Below, piece by piece: positions 1 to 7,530 of a DNA stretch of 7,552 nt; within the stretch, counting starts at the first letter, position 1, and each line of letters opens with the position of its first letter. The translations under genes and the position numbers were made by a program. This stretch comes from Tannerella sp. (GTDB lineage: Bacteria; Bacteroidota; Bacteroidia; Bacteroidales; Tannerellaceae). The DNA lies in assembly GCA_031263835.1 (NCBI GenBank), contig JAISEZ010000010.1, forward strand, positions 1-7,552, written 5' to 3'. Under the pieces are notes generated by a model that was given only the letters and a program-made list of their open reading frames with translations, searched no databases and was not told where the DNA came from.

Positions 1-554
1 ACGGATGGCTTTACCCATGCGTATGCTTCTCCGGTAGAAACGGAGACGTCCGGCTTGACGATCCAAAGCGTGTATCCTTTCAGGGAAAGGTCGACAGGTT
101 CGAATACGTTGCCCGTGCCGGAAGCGAGCAGCGGACGGTTGCGGATGAAAAACGGACAGTCGGCGCCCAGCATGGCCGCCAGCGTTTCCAGTTCCGTATC
201 GGAGAGGCGGAGGGCGAGGCAGTCACTGAGCAGCTTCAGCATGAAAGCGGCATCGGCAGAACCGCCGCCCAGTCCGGCGCCGTCGGGGATACACTTCCGC
301 AGGTATATCTCCACCGGCGGAATGGCGTATCTCCGTTCCAGCAGTTTCAGCGCCTTCCATACGAGGTTGTCCTCCGTCGCGACGCTCAGCGGCAGACCGC
401 AGGCGTGGAAGGCGAACGTCTCCGCAGGCACGACTTCCAGCGCATCCCGCAACGGAACGGGATAGAAGACCGTTTCTATTTCATGATAGCCGTCGTCCCG
501 CCTGCGCAGCACGCGGAGGCCGATGTTGATTTTGGCGTTGGGAAAACAGAGCAT
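1..554 (-). CDS. ispE: 4-diphosphocytidyl-2-C-methyl-D-erythritol kinase (IspE), 3' end beyond the window
   Basis: This is the N-terminal 184 codons of IspE, the cytoplasmic GHMP-family kinase that phosphorylates CDP-methylerythritol with ATP in the MEP route to isopentenyl diphosphate. Seen directly: the N-terminal AKINIGLRVL (residues 7-16) with the conserved Lys8, RRDDGYHEIETVFYPV (18-33), the glycine-rich ATP-binding motif PDGAGLGGGSADAA (90-103), and LGADCPFF (129-136), where Asp132 aligns with the catalytic aspartate. The family is usually about 270-280 residues, so roughly a third is cut off at the left edge. The ATG at 554 is chosen because it is the first in-frame start after the helicase stop codon at 584-582, which happens to be in the same frame. 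A GGAG sits directly against the ATG, too close to be a normal ribosome-binding site. The 27-nt gap to the helicase implies cotranscription. No frameshift is visible. Identification is confident. Confidence 0.95.
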   Translation of the reverse strand, partial: MLCFPNAKINIGLRVLRRRDDGYHEIETVFYPVPLRDALEVVPAETFAFHACGLPLSVATEDNLVWKALKLLERRYAIPPVEIYLRKCIPDGAGLGGGSADAAFMLKLLSDCLALRLSDTELETLAAMLGADCPFFIRNRPLLASGTGNVFEPVDLSLKGYTLWIVKPDVSVSTGEAYAWVKPS

Positions 555-581
555 CTCCGGAACAGGGTAGGGGATGAATGT

Positions 582-1877
<1,296 letters not shown>

Positions 1878-1911
1878 GAATAGGTAAAATTACTATATCA
1901 AATTGTCAATT

Positions 1912-1946
1912 TTCCCGACAAAAATACATATTATTTCGAGAGCAAA
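1912..1946 (-). promoter_or_regulatory. Predicted Bacteroidales primary-sigma promoter for helicase-ispE
   Basis: Read on the minus strand, TATTTTTG (1926-1919) matches the Bacteroidales -7 consensus TAnnTTTG exactly. A TTTG (1946-1943) stands 16 nt upstream as a candidate -33 element, slightly closer than usual. Transcription would start near 1912, giving a leader of about 35 nt before the helicase ATG at 1877. The match and position are seen in the sequence; promoter activity is inferred. The -33 element lies inside the 3' end of the small ORF at 1931-2176. Confidence 0.6.
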
Positions 1947-2176
1947 GGACTTATGGTCTCTGAAAAATAGTGATGAGAGATGAGTGATGGGTGATTATGC
2001 TTTACGCGGCATGATTTTGCGCATTGATCGCACACCTCCCTGTATTCACCGTTCACTTTATGGACGATCTCCGCTCCGGAGCAGAGAAGTTGCCCAGGCC
2101 CGGAAACCTGATATGCACAATAGCCCGCGCACAATATAACGTCAGTTCCCCGGGAAAAGCCCAATCTTTGAATCAT
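1931..2176 (-). CDS. Possible small cysteine-rich protein (81 aa), doubtful
   Basis: I do not recognise this protein. The 81-residue frame has six cysteines: C16 and C20 (CxxxC), C32, C49 and C52 (CxxC), and C56. Several histidines follow (60, 62, 68, 69), a layout that could bind zinc. The middle part, such as SGAEIVHKVNGEYREVCDQC (33-52), looks more protein-like than the low-complexity shadows common in GC-rich frames. Against it: the only ATG and first residues come from direct repeat A, there is no ribosome-binding site, no signal peptide or membrane segment, and the last codons overlap the helicase -33 element. The C-terminal stretch SLISHH comes from a GATGAGT-like simple repeat, suggesting decayed or non-coding DNA. 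If real, it would end 53 nt before the helicase and could be cotranscribed with it. It may instead be a gene remnant or chance frame. Confidence 0.3.
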   Translation of the reverse strand: MIQRLGFSRGTDVILCAGYCAYQVSGPGQLLCSGAEIVHKVNGEYREVCDQCAKSCRVKHNHPSLISHHYFSETISPLLSK

Positions 2177-2193
2177 TGAATGATTGAATCTTT
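2156..2193. repeat. Direct repeat, copy A (38 bp)
   Basis: This copy begins AAAGCCCAATCTTTGA and matches copy B at 2244-2281 at 36 of 38 positions, with differences at 2172 and 2174. The two copies are offset by 88 bp and lie on either side of most of the terminator hairpin. The inner part is made of TTGAATC/ATTGAATG-like units. Function is unknown. Confidence 0.85.
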
Positions 2194-2203
2194 AAAAATT
2201 CAA

Positions 2204-2250
2204 GGGCTTCCGGCAGGGAGATCATGTACATTACCCCCCGCCGAAAGCCC
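2204..2250 (-). terminator. Intrinsic terminator after susD
   Basis: On the minus-strand transcript, arms 2250-2234 and 2220-2204 form a 17-pair stem. Fourteen pairs are Watson-Crick and three are G-U that would be mismatches in a plus-strand RNA, so the structure favours minus-strand transcription. The loop is 13 nt. The stem is GC-rich and is followed by TTGAATTTTT, a moderate U-rich tail. It begins 53 nt after the susD stop, as expected for the end of the susCD transcript, and insulates the helicase unit. Confidence 0.72.
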
Positions 2251-2281
2251 AATCTTTGACTTATTGAATGATTGAATCTTT
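2244..2281. repeat. Direct repeat, copy B (38 bp)
   Basis: This is the second copy of the repeat at 2156-2193, differing at 2260 and 2262. Its first seven bases, AAAGCCC, also form the outer part of one arm of the terminator hairpin. To its right, further degenerate TTGAATC units continue as far as the susD stop codon. Confidence 0.85.
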
Positions 2282-2303
2282 GAATCTCAAGAATCCTTGA
2301 ATC

Positions 2304-3908
2304 TCAATTAAATTCGGGGTTATTATCCTTCAAGTTCGGGTTCAGGGTTGTTTCCTTGCCCGGAATCGGCAGGAAATAATCCTTTTTGGTGTACGGTTTG
2401 GCGAGCCGGTATTTTTCTTCCGGTTCACTGCGCCATTCCGTAGTCGCTCTTTCCACCAGTTCGAGACGTTGCAGGTCGAACCACCTGGCCGAATACTCAA
2501 ATCCGCAAAATTCGTAAGCCCTTTCCCAGACGACGGCCTCAATAAAAGCCTCCGTACTCAGTCCGCTCACGGACGCTTCCGTCGTACCTACGCCCTTGTA
2601 TGCGCGGTTGCGCACGTCATTCAGGCACTTGTAGGCCAGTTCGTCCGGGCCGTCCGTCCGGGCCCTGGCTTCGGCATAGGTCAGCAGCACATCCGGGTAG
2701 CGTATCATGATCACCGGACGACCGCTGTACCAGTTGGCGCTCCGATCCATCTCCGTCAGCCATTTGCTGTCCGGCTCGTCGCGTTTTTCCCACTCCCAGC
2801 CGGGCGTCAGGTCGTCGGCCCACATCTTGCGGTAGGACGGATGCGCGCCCTGCAGGTCGGTATAATGATAATACCTGCCGCTGGAATGATAGAAATCAGT
2901 GACAAAGGTAAATTCCTTCCGTTCGCCTTCGGGAAAACGATTGAAGAACCCCAGTTCCGCCACCATGGATTCCCATCCCCCGAACTCAATCGGACGCGAT
3001 GGATTCGGCGCCCGTACCGTATAGTCGTTAGCCGTATGGTCAAGCCAGAGGATTGCCTCGTCCACGGACGATTCGTAGGCCGTCCAGTAGGGATCCCATA
3101 CCTGCCAGTAGTGGTCGAGCAGCACGTAGCCGTATTCGCCGGCGCGGTCGATCACTTCCTTCGACTTGTCGCGCGCTTTGGCATAATACTCGTTTCCGCC
3201 GTTGAGGGGGAAACCGGCCATTTGCAAATACACCTTGGCCAGCAGCGATTTCGCCGCGCCCCGGGTGACTGCGCCGCCTTTTCCCAGATAGCCCGACCAC
3301 TTGACGGGCAACCACTGTTCGGCAAATTCCAGATCGGAAACGATCAGGGCGTAAACGTCCCTGCTGGACGAGCAGGTCATCTCCTTCTTCGCGTCCGGCA
3401 CGAAGGCGTCGGTGATCAGCGGAATGTTGTTGAAGAACCGAACCATCCAGAAATACGTAAACGCACGGATGAAATGCGCCTGAGCCGCCCAGGCGTTCAG
3501 GTCGGCCTCCGGCATGTTGCCGTCGGCATTGTGATAATTGTTAATGATCGCGTTGGCCTGGTTAATGGTGTTGTAGGCGCGCTCCCAGCCCTGCTGAACG
3601 TCATTGTCGCAACGGCTGGTCATATCCATGTTGACCTCCATGTCGTTGTACTGGGCTCGCTGGTTACCGGTTCCGATGATGTCGTCCGAACAGGCAAACT
3701 TGATTTCCATGCTTTCATACGGACGCCCCATCGTACGGTCCCAGATGCCATACAGCGAAGTGGTCATCAATTCCAGTTCGGCGGCATTGTTCAGGAAATT
3801 GTCCGGGAACAAGGATCCTTTCGGGTCTTCCGCCAGGAACTTCTCGTTCGATTCGCAGGCGCCAAGGCAAAGGATCATAATCAAAACTACGATTGTTTTC
3901 TTTTTCAT
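2304..3908 (-). CDS. SusD/RagB-family outer-membrane nutrient-binding lipoprotein
   Basis: This is a complete 534-residue SusD-like protein, a surface lipoprotein that binds oligosaccharides or other oligomers and closes as a lid over its SusC partner. The N-terminus is a lipoprotein signal: MKKKTIVVLI, a hydrophobic stretch, then lipobox LGAC with Cys18 as the predicted lipidated residue. Family hallmarks follow: an INQANAIINN helix (115-124), AHFIRAFTYFWMVRFFNNIP (144-163), GAAKSLLAKVYLQMAG (217-232), IRYPDVLLTYAEA (402-414), ERAYEFCGFEYSARWFDLQR (462-481), and the C-terminal YFLPIPGKETTLNPNL (511-526). Length is normal for the family. The ATG at 3908 immediately precedes the signal peptide. 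The gene lies 28 nt after susC and is surely cotranscribed; a terminator follows. The ligand cannot be deduced, because ligand-contact residues vary and no degradative enzyme is nearby. I leave the symbol empty because susD proper names the starch-binding member. Confidence 0.96.
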   Translation of the reverse strand: MKKKTIVVLIMILCLGACESNEKFLAEDPKGSLFPDNFLNNAAELELMTTSLYGIWDRTMGRPYESMEIKFACSDDIIGTGNQRAQYNDMEVNMDMTSRCDNDVQQGWERAYNTINQANAIINNYHNADGNMPEADLNAWAAQAHFIRAFTYFWMVRFFNNIPLITDAFVPDAKKEMTCSSSRDVYALIVSDLEFAEQWLPVKWSGYLGKGGAVTRGAAKSLLAKVYLQMAGFPLNGGNEYYAKARDKSKEVIDRAGEYGYVLLDHYWQVWDPYWTAYESSVDEAILWLDHTANDYTVRAPNPSRPIEFGGWESMVAELGFFNRFPEGERKEFTFVTDFYHSSGRYYHYTDLQGAHPSYRKMWADDLTPGWEWEKRDEPDSKWLTEMDRSANWYSGRPVIMIRYPDVLLTYAEARARTDGPDELAYKCLNDVRNRAYKGVGTTEASVSGLSTEAFIEAVVWERAYEFCGFEYSARWFDLQRLELVERATTEWRSEPEEKYRLAKPYTKKDYFLPIPGKETTLNPNLKDNNPEFN

Positions 3909-3936
3909 ATCTGCTTATTTTTATAGATGATGATGA

Positions 3937-6900
3937 TTAATATTCCAGGGAAATACCGAACGAAAAGCTCCGCGGATTCGGGTAGGCAAACCAGTCCATG
4001 CCGGAATTGGCATCGGATACGCCTTCCTGCGCACTGTTGTCCGACGTGGAGTTGATTTCCGGATCATATCCCTTGTACTTGGTGATGGTCAGCAGGTTCT
4101 GCGCGCTGACCGACACTTTCACGTTGGCAAACGGAATCACGCTTTTGGGCACGCGATACGCCAGACTGACGTTCCGCAGCTTCACGTAGCTGCCGTCCTG
4201 CATGTACAGCGAAGACATGGGTTCCATGCGGTTGGTATTCCCGATTTTCGCGAACTTGGCGCCGGTATTGGTCGGTGTCCAGCGGTTCCGCGCTTCTCGC
4301 AGCGTGTACGCCTGCGCGAAGTCGATCCGCTCCGCTGTCAGCATGTAGGCCCAGTTCAATATGTCGCGGCCGTGTACGCCTTCAAACAGCACGTTCAGGT
4401 CGAGGTTCCGGTACGAAACATGATTGTTGAATCCCCAGGTGAATTTCGGGTTCGTGTTGCCGATCACCTGATAGTCGTCCATGCTGTAGTTCATGTTTCC
4501 GTTTTCATCCGCGCCGTCCAGGTTTTCATATCTGTAGTCGCCCGGTTCCTGCTGGAATTTGGCCGCTTCGGCCCTTTCGCTTTCCTGCCATATACCGAGG
4601 TATTTCAGCCCGTAGATCGTACCGATGGGCTGATCCTTCATCAGGACAAACGGACTGGTGGGAGCAAGTCCCGAAGCGTAGGTGCGTCCCCAGATACGCT
4701 CCTGTTCGCCGATGTCGAGCACCTTGTTGCGGTTGACCGCGCCGTTCAGGTTGACGTCATACGAGAAATCCTTCGTCTGCAGCAGGTCGTAGTTGATATT
4801 GAACTCAAAGCCCCTGTTCATGACCGAACCGACATTGGAAATCACGCTGGTAACGCCATACTCGGAATCGGCGCCGTTATAGGCGGGCACCGACACGGGC
4901 GCCAGCAGGTCTTCCGTTTTCTTGTCGTAATAATCCAGCGTGACGAACAGGCGACCGTCCAGTGTCGTCACGTCCAGTCCCAGGTTCACCTGTTTGGTAG
5001 ATTCCCATTTCAGATTCGGATTGCCGCCCACGCGGGCATAATATCCCGGATAGTTCACGTCGCCCCAGTAAAAGCCGCGACTGCCCAGCGTCGTATAGGT
5101 GGCATACGAACCAATGGCCTGGCTGCCGGTAATTCCCCAGCCGCCGCGCACCTTTACGTTCTGGAACACATTCTGGTCTTTCATGAATCCCTCTTCCGAA
5201 AGCCGCCAGGCCAGCGAAAACGACGGGAAAGTACTGAACTGATTTTTGCCCTTGAACCTTGAGGAGCCGTCGGAACGGACATTGGCCGTCAGCAGATACC
5301 TGTTCGCGTAGCTGTAATTCACGCGGCCAAAATACGAGCGCATCGCCTCGTTGCTGTAGCCGGAACTTACGCCGATATTCGGCGCGGACAGGCCGAGATT
5401 GTACCAGCCAACCGACTCGAGCGGTAGAGCGTCTGCCGAAGCTTTCATACTCTCGCCCTTGGACTTGGTTTCTTCAATACCCGCCATCACCGTGAGACCA
5501 TGTACCCCGGCAAAGGTTTTGCTGTAGGTCAGATAAGCGTTCACCAGCCAGCTCAGGCTTTCGGAGGAGGATTGGCTGGCCCTTGCCGCCACACCGTTAT
5601 ATTCCATGGGTTCATAAAACCGTTCGCCGCCCGTGCCGAACCCGACGGAACCTTTCGCGTCAAGCGTCAGCCCGTCGATCAGCTTGATCCGGATATTGCC
5701 GACGCCGCTGCCACCGTTGCTGTAGCCCGCTTTCTGGACGGCGGTCACCAGTACCGGGTTCAGGGCGGTACCTGAAGCGATGCCCAGACGGGTGAGGGTT
5801 CCGTCTTCGTTATACATCGGCACGGTCGGCGACCAGGTGAGGGCGTTGACCAGCGGGATCGACGTCTTGTCTCCGCCCTGCAGCATGTTCGGATTCATGT
5901 TGCTGCCGTGGCTTGCGGACGTTTCGACCTGAACGGTGATCCGGTCGCTCAAATCCATGTCGATCTTGGCGTTCAGGCCATAGCCGCCGGCCTCCGTATT
6001 CCGGATGATACCGGTCGTCTTGCTGTAGCTGGGCGATACGTAATAACGCACGTTCCTGGAGCCGCCTTCCAGCACCACCTTGTACTGCTGCGAGAGGCCG
6101 GTGCGCATAATCGCATCCTGCCAGTCGACGCCGCTGTTGGTCCTGAAGCCGGCCAGTTCTTCATCCGTGAACGGATAGGCGCCGACGCTGTTGTTGTACT
6201 CCGCATATTCGTAGGCATTCATCAGGTCATAACGTCGCGGAACGTCGTCGAACGAAACGTCGGCATAGACTTTGGCGGTCGGTTTGCCTTCCCGTGTGCC
6301 GCGTTTCGTCTTCACCAGGATGACGCCGTTGGCGCCGCGCGATCCGTAGATGGCCGTGGCCGAAGCGTCTTTCAGAATCTCGATTGATTCAATATCGTAC
6401 ATGTTCGGCATACCGCCGTAATTCCCGTCCACAACAACCAGCGGGTCATTGCTTCCCAGCAGCGAGTTGGCGCCGCGCACACGGATAATCGAACCCGAAC
6501 CCGGCGCGCCGTTACTTCGCTTCACCGTCACGCCCGGCGCCCGGCCGCTCAGGACGGAGTTAACCGAACTGGCCGGCTGGTCAAGGAACGCCTTCGCCGA
6601 TACGGAGGAAACGGCGCCCGTCAGGTCGCTTTTCTTCACCGTACCGTAGCCTATAACGACTACTTCCTCCAGCGCTTCCGCGTCTTCCCGCAGCGTAATC
6701 TTCATGTTGGCTGTGGCTTTCACCGTCTGCGTCCGGAAACCGATAAAGGAGATTTCCAGCTCCGTACCGGCCGGCACATTCAGCGTGAAACGTCCGTCCA
6801 CATCCGTTACCGTACCTGTTCCGGCCGCTCCTTTCACAACCACATTCGCTCCCGTGACCGGCTCGCCGGTCTCGTCATACACATAGCCGGTGATTCCGCT

Positions 6901-7050
6901 CTGCTGAATAACGGATTCACTCTCAGCCACCCAGCCGTCCGCCTTTGCCGCGCCAAACGCGAATGCCAGCAGCAGGCACATACATAACAGCCTTCCTTTC
7001 CGTAAACAGGGAAAAGGCCATTCCTTCCAAAAAAACTTCCTTACTTTCAT
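3937..7050 (-). CDS. SusC/RagA-family TonB-dependent outer-membrane transporter
   Basis: This is a complete 1037-residue SusC-like importer, a 22-stranded barrel that takes up SusD-bound oligomers using TonB/ExbBD energy. Domains in order: a signal peptide with a basic start, hydrophobic core LLCMCLLLAFAFGAA (21-35) and probable cleavage after AKA (37); a carboxypeptidase-regulatory-like beta-sandwich (about 52-120, GITGYVYDETGEPVTGANV); the EEVVVIGYGTVKKSDLTGAV junction (128-147); a plug (about 140-250) ending in the family signature YGSRGANGVILVKTKRG (235-251); then the barrel. The barrel includes SYFGRVNYSYANRYLLTANV (572-591) and ends in SFSFGISLEY with a terminal aromatic residue. There is no STN domain between signal peptide and beta-sandwich, so direct signalling to an anti-sigma factor is unlikely. 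The ATG at 7050 gives a sensible signal peptide and lacks a Shine-Dalgarno sequence, as is common in Bacteroidota. susD follows after 28 nt. Substrate unknown. Confidence 0.97.
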   Translation of the reverse strand: MKVRKFFWKEWPFPCLRKGRLLCMCLLLAFAFGAAKADGWVAESESVIQQSGITGYVYDETGEPVTGANVVVKGAAGTGTVTDVDGRFTLNVPAGTELEISFIGFRTQTVKATANMKITLREDAEALEEVVVIGYGTVKKSDLTGAVSSVSAKAFLDQPASSVNSVLSGRAPGVTVKRSNGAPGSGSIIRVRGANSLLGSNDPLVVVDGNYGGMPNMYDIESIEILKDASATAIYGSRGANGVILVKTKRGTREGKPTAKVYADVSFDDVPRRYDLMNAYEYAEYNNSVGAYPFTDEELAGFRTNSGVDWQDAIMRTGLSQQYKVVLEGGSRNVRYYVSPSYSKTTGIIRNTEAGGYGLNAKIDMDLSDRITVQVETSASHGSNMNPNMLQGGDKTSIPLVNALTWSPTVPMYNEDGTLTRLGIASGTALNPVLVTAVQKAGYSNGGSGVGNIRIKLIDGLTLDAKGSVGFGTGGERFYEPMEYNGVAARASQSSSESLSWLVNAYLTYSKTFAGVHGLTVMAGIEETKSKGESMKASADALPLESVGWYNLGLSAPNIGVSSGYSNEAMRSYFGRVNYSYANRYLLTANVRSDGSSRFKGKNQFSTFPSFSLAWRLSEEGFMKDQNVFQNVKVRGGWGITGSQAIGSYATYTTLGSRGFYWGDVNYPGYYARVGGNPNLKWESTKQVNLGLDVTTLDGRLFVTLDYYDKKTEDLLAPVSVPAYNGADSEYGVTSVISNVGSVMNRGFEFNINYDLLQTKDFSYDVNLNGAVNRNKVLDIGEQERIWGRTYASGLAPTSPFVLMKDQPIGTIYGLKYLGIWQESERAEAAKFQQEPGDYRYENLDGADENGNMNYSMDDYQVIGNTNPKFTWGFNNHVSYRNLDLNVLFEGVHGRDILNWAYMLTAERIDFAQAYTLREARNRWTPTNTGAKFAKIGNTNRMEPMSSLYMQDGSYVKLRNVSLAYRVPKSVIPFANVKVSVSAQNLLTITKYKGYDPEINSTSDNSAQEGVSDANSGMDWFAYPNPRSFSFGISLEY

Positions 7051-7117
7051 ACTTGATTTAATGGATTAAATAATAAATAAAACATTGCTGATTTTCCCCG
7101 CCGTAAGCAGAGAAAAC

Positions 7118-7158
7118 AAAAAAAAGCCACCGAACACAGAAAGTGTCAGATAGCTTTT
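7118..7158 (-). terminator. Terminator-like hairpin in the susC leader (terminator or attenuator)
   Basis: On the minus strand, AAAAGCTATC (7158-7149) pairs with GGTGGCTTTT (7131-7122), and an inner stem (7147-7143 with 7137-7133) closes a 5-nt loop. There are 15 pairs in all, 12 Watson-Crick and three G-U, with one mismatch. The G-U pairs form only in minus-strand RNA. Eight T follow the GC part (7125-7118), so this has the full shape of an intrinsic terminator acting leftwards. It ends 67 nt before the susC ATG. It either ends transcription from a gene to the right or lies inside the susC leader as an attenuator. Confidence 0.65.
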
Positions 7159-7218
7159 ACCGATTAAGATGTATTTGGATTGCTCCTTTACACTATATTC
7201 TTCACATTTATTGGCAAT

Positions 7219-7231
7219 CCCCCCCCCCCCC
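7219..7231. repeat. Homopolymer of 13 C (13 G on the susC sense strand)
   Basis: Thirteen consecutive C stand 168 nt upstream of the susC ATG, between two hairpin-forming sequences. Such long G/C runs are prone to length change by slipped-strand mispairing and also to sequencing or assembly error. No coding sequence that I trust crosses it, so any effect would be on transcription or leader structure. Confidence 0.95.
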
Positions 7232-7234
7232 ATA

Positions 7235-7265
7235 ACATATTTTTCACTTACGCGTGAAAATATGT
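7235..7265. repeat. Inverted repeat upstream of susC, possible operator
   Basis: The arms ACATATTTTTCAC (7235-7247) and GTGAAAATATGT (7254-7265) pair over 12 bp with one extra T in the left arm and a 6-nt centre. The core TTTTCAC-N6-GTGAAAA is perfect. It lies about 185 nt upstream of susC, next to the C13 tract. The spacing fits a dimeric DNA-binding protein, or an AT-rich RNA hairpin; no T-tract follows on either strand. Function is inferred only. Confidence 0.5.
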
Positions 7266-7430
7266 ACAGATTCTGCGCCGAAACAGGACAGGAATTGCCA
7301 TGCTGCATCACGAAACCGTTATGACTCGGCATCGACATACATCCGGATGGGGGCATTGCTGTTTTCATTTCTTTTCCGATTATTCTGTTACGGTTTTTAG
7401 ACAAGCCGGACGTCAGGGCGTCGTTGTTTT

Positions 7431-7530
7431 GGACAGGTACATTTTCCTTCGTAAACAGACCTGTCCGCTTCCGGGAAATGAACGTATTCCGGCAACCCGG
7501 ATTCCCTCCCCGACAGGCAGCCGAAGGAAA
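7431..7530. repeat. Overlapping, mutually exclusive inverted repeats
   Basis: GGACAGGT (7431-7438) is the exact complement of ACCTGTCC (7459-7466). The same CCTGTC (7460-7465) can instead pair with GACAGG (7512-7517), supported by a further perfect 9-bp pairing of TTTCCTTCG (7443-7451) with CGAAGGAAA (7522-7530). The two foldings cannot coexist. A further GGACAGG is at 7286-7292. These could be protein-binding sites, alternative RNA structures or chance; the right edge of the window hides the context. Confidence 0.4.

Larger units (their letters stand above)
1878..2303. other. Intergenic region between susD and the helicase gene
   Basis: This 426-nt AT-rich gap holds, from right to left, a short array of degenerate GATTCAA-like units just after susD, the terminator hairpin (2250-2204), two 38-bp direct repeats (2244-2281 and 2156-2193), a possible cysteine-rich 81-codon ORF (2176-1931) and the helicase promoter (1946-1912). 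I see no RNA gene, transposase remnant or plus-strand gene in it. Confidence 0.7.

Noticed and set aside
2156..2303. Repeated GATTCAA-like units considered as a CRISPR array
   Set aside because: The units are short, degenerate and nearly contiguous, with no regular spacers and no cas genes.
2469..3926. Long plus-strand open frame (485 codons) opposite susD
   Set aside because: The minus strand codes for a complete SusD-family protein with signal peptide and C-terminal motif. The plus-strand product has no family resemblance and no start context.
3909..3936. GATGATGATGATT repeat between susC and susD, considered as a regulatory element
   Set aside because: It is a short simple repeat in a 28-nt gap between cotranscribed genes, without a promoter match or hairpin.
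4372..5262. Plus-strand open frame (296 codons) opposite susC, with several shorter ones nearby
   Set aside because: All lie inside an intact 1037-residue SusC gene and show no motifs.
7066..7404. Minus-strand 112-codon frame upstream of susC with a hydrophobic C-terminus
   Set aside because: It runs through the 13-G homopolymer and the terminator hairpin. Its membrane-like tail comes from the T-rich terminator and AT-rich leader, and the rest resembles no family I know.
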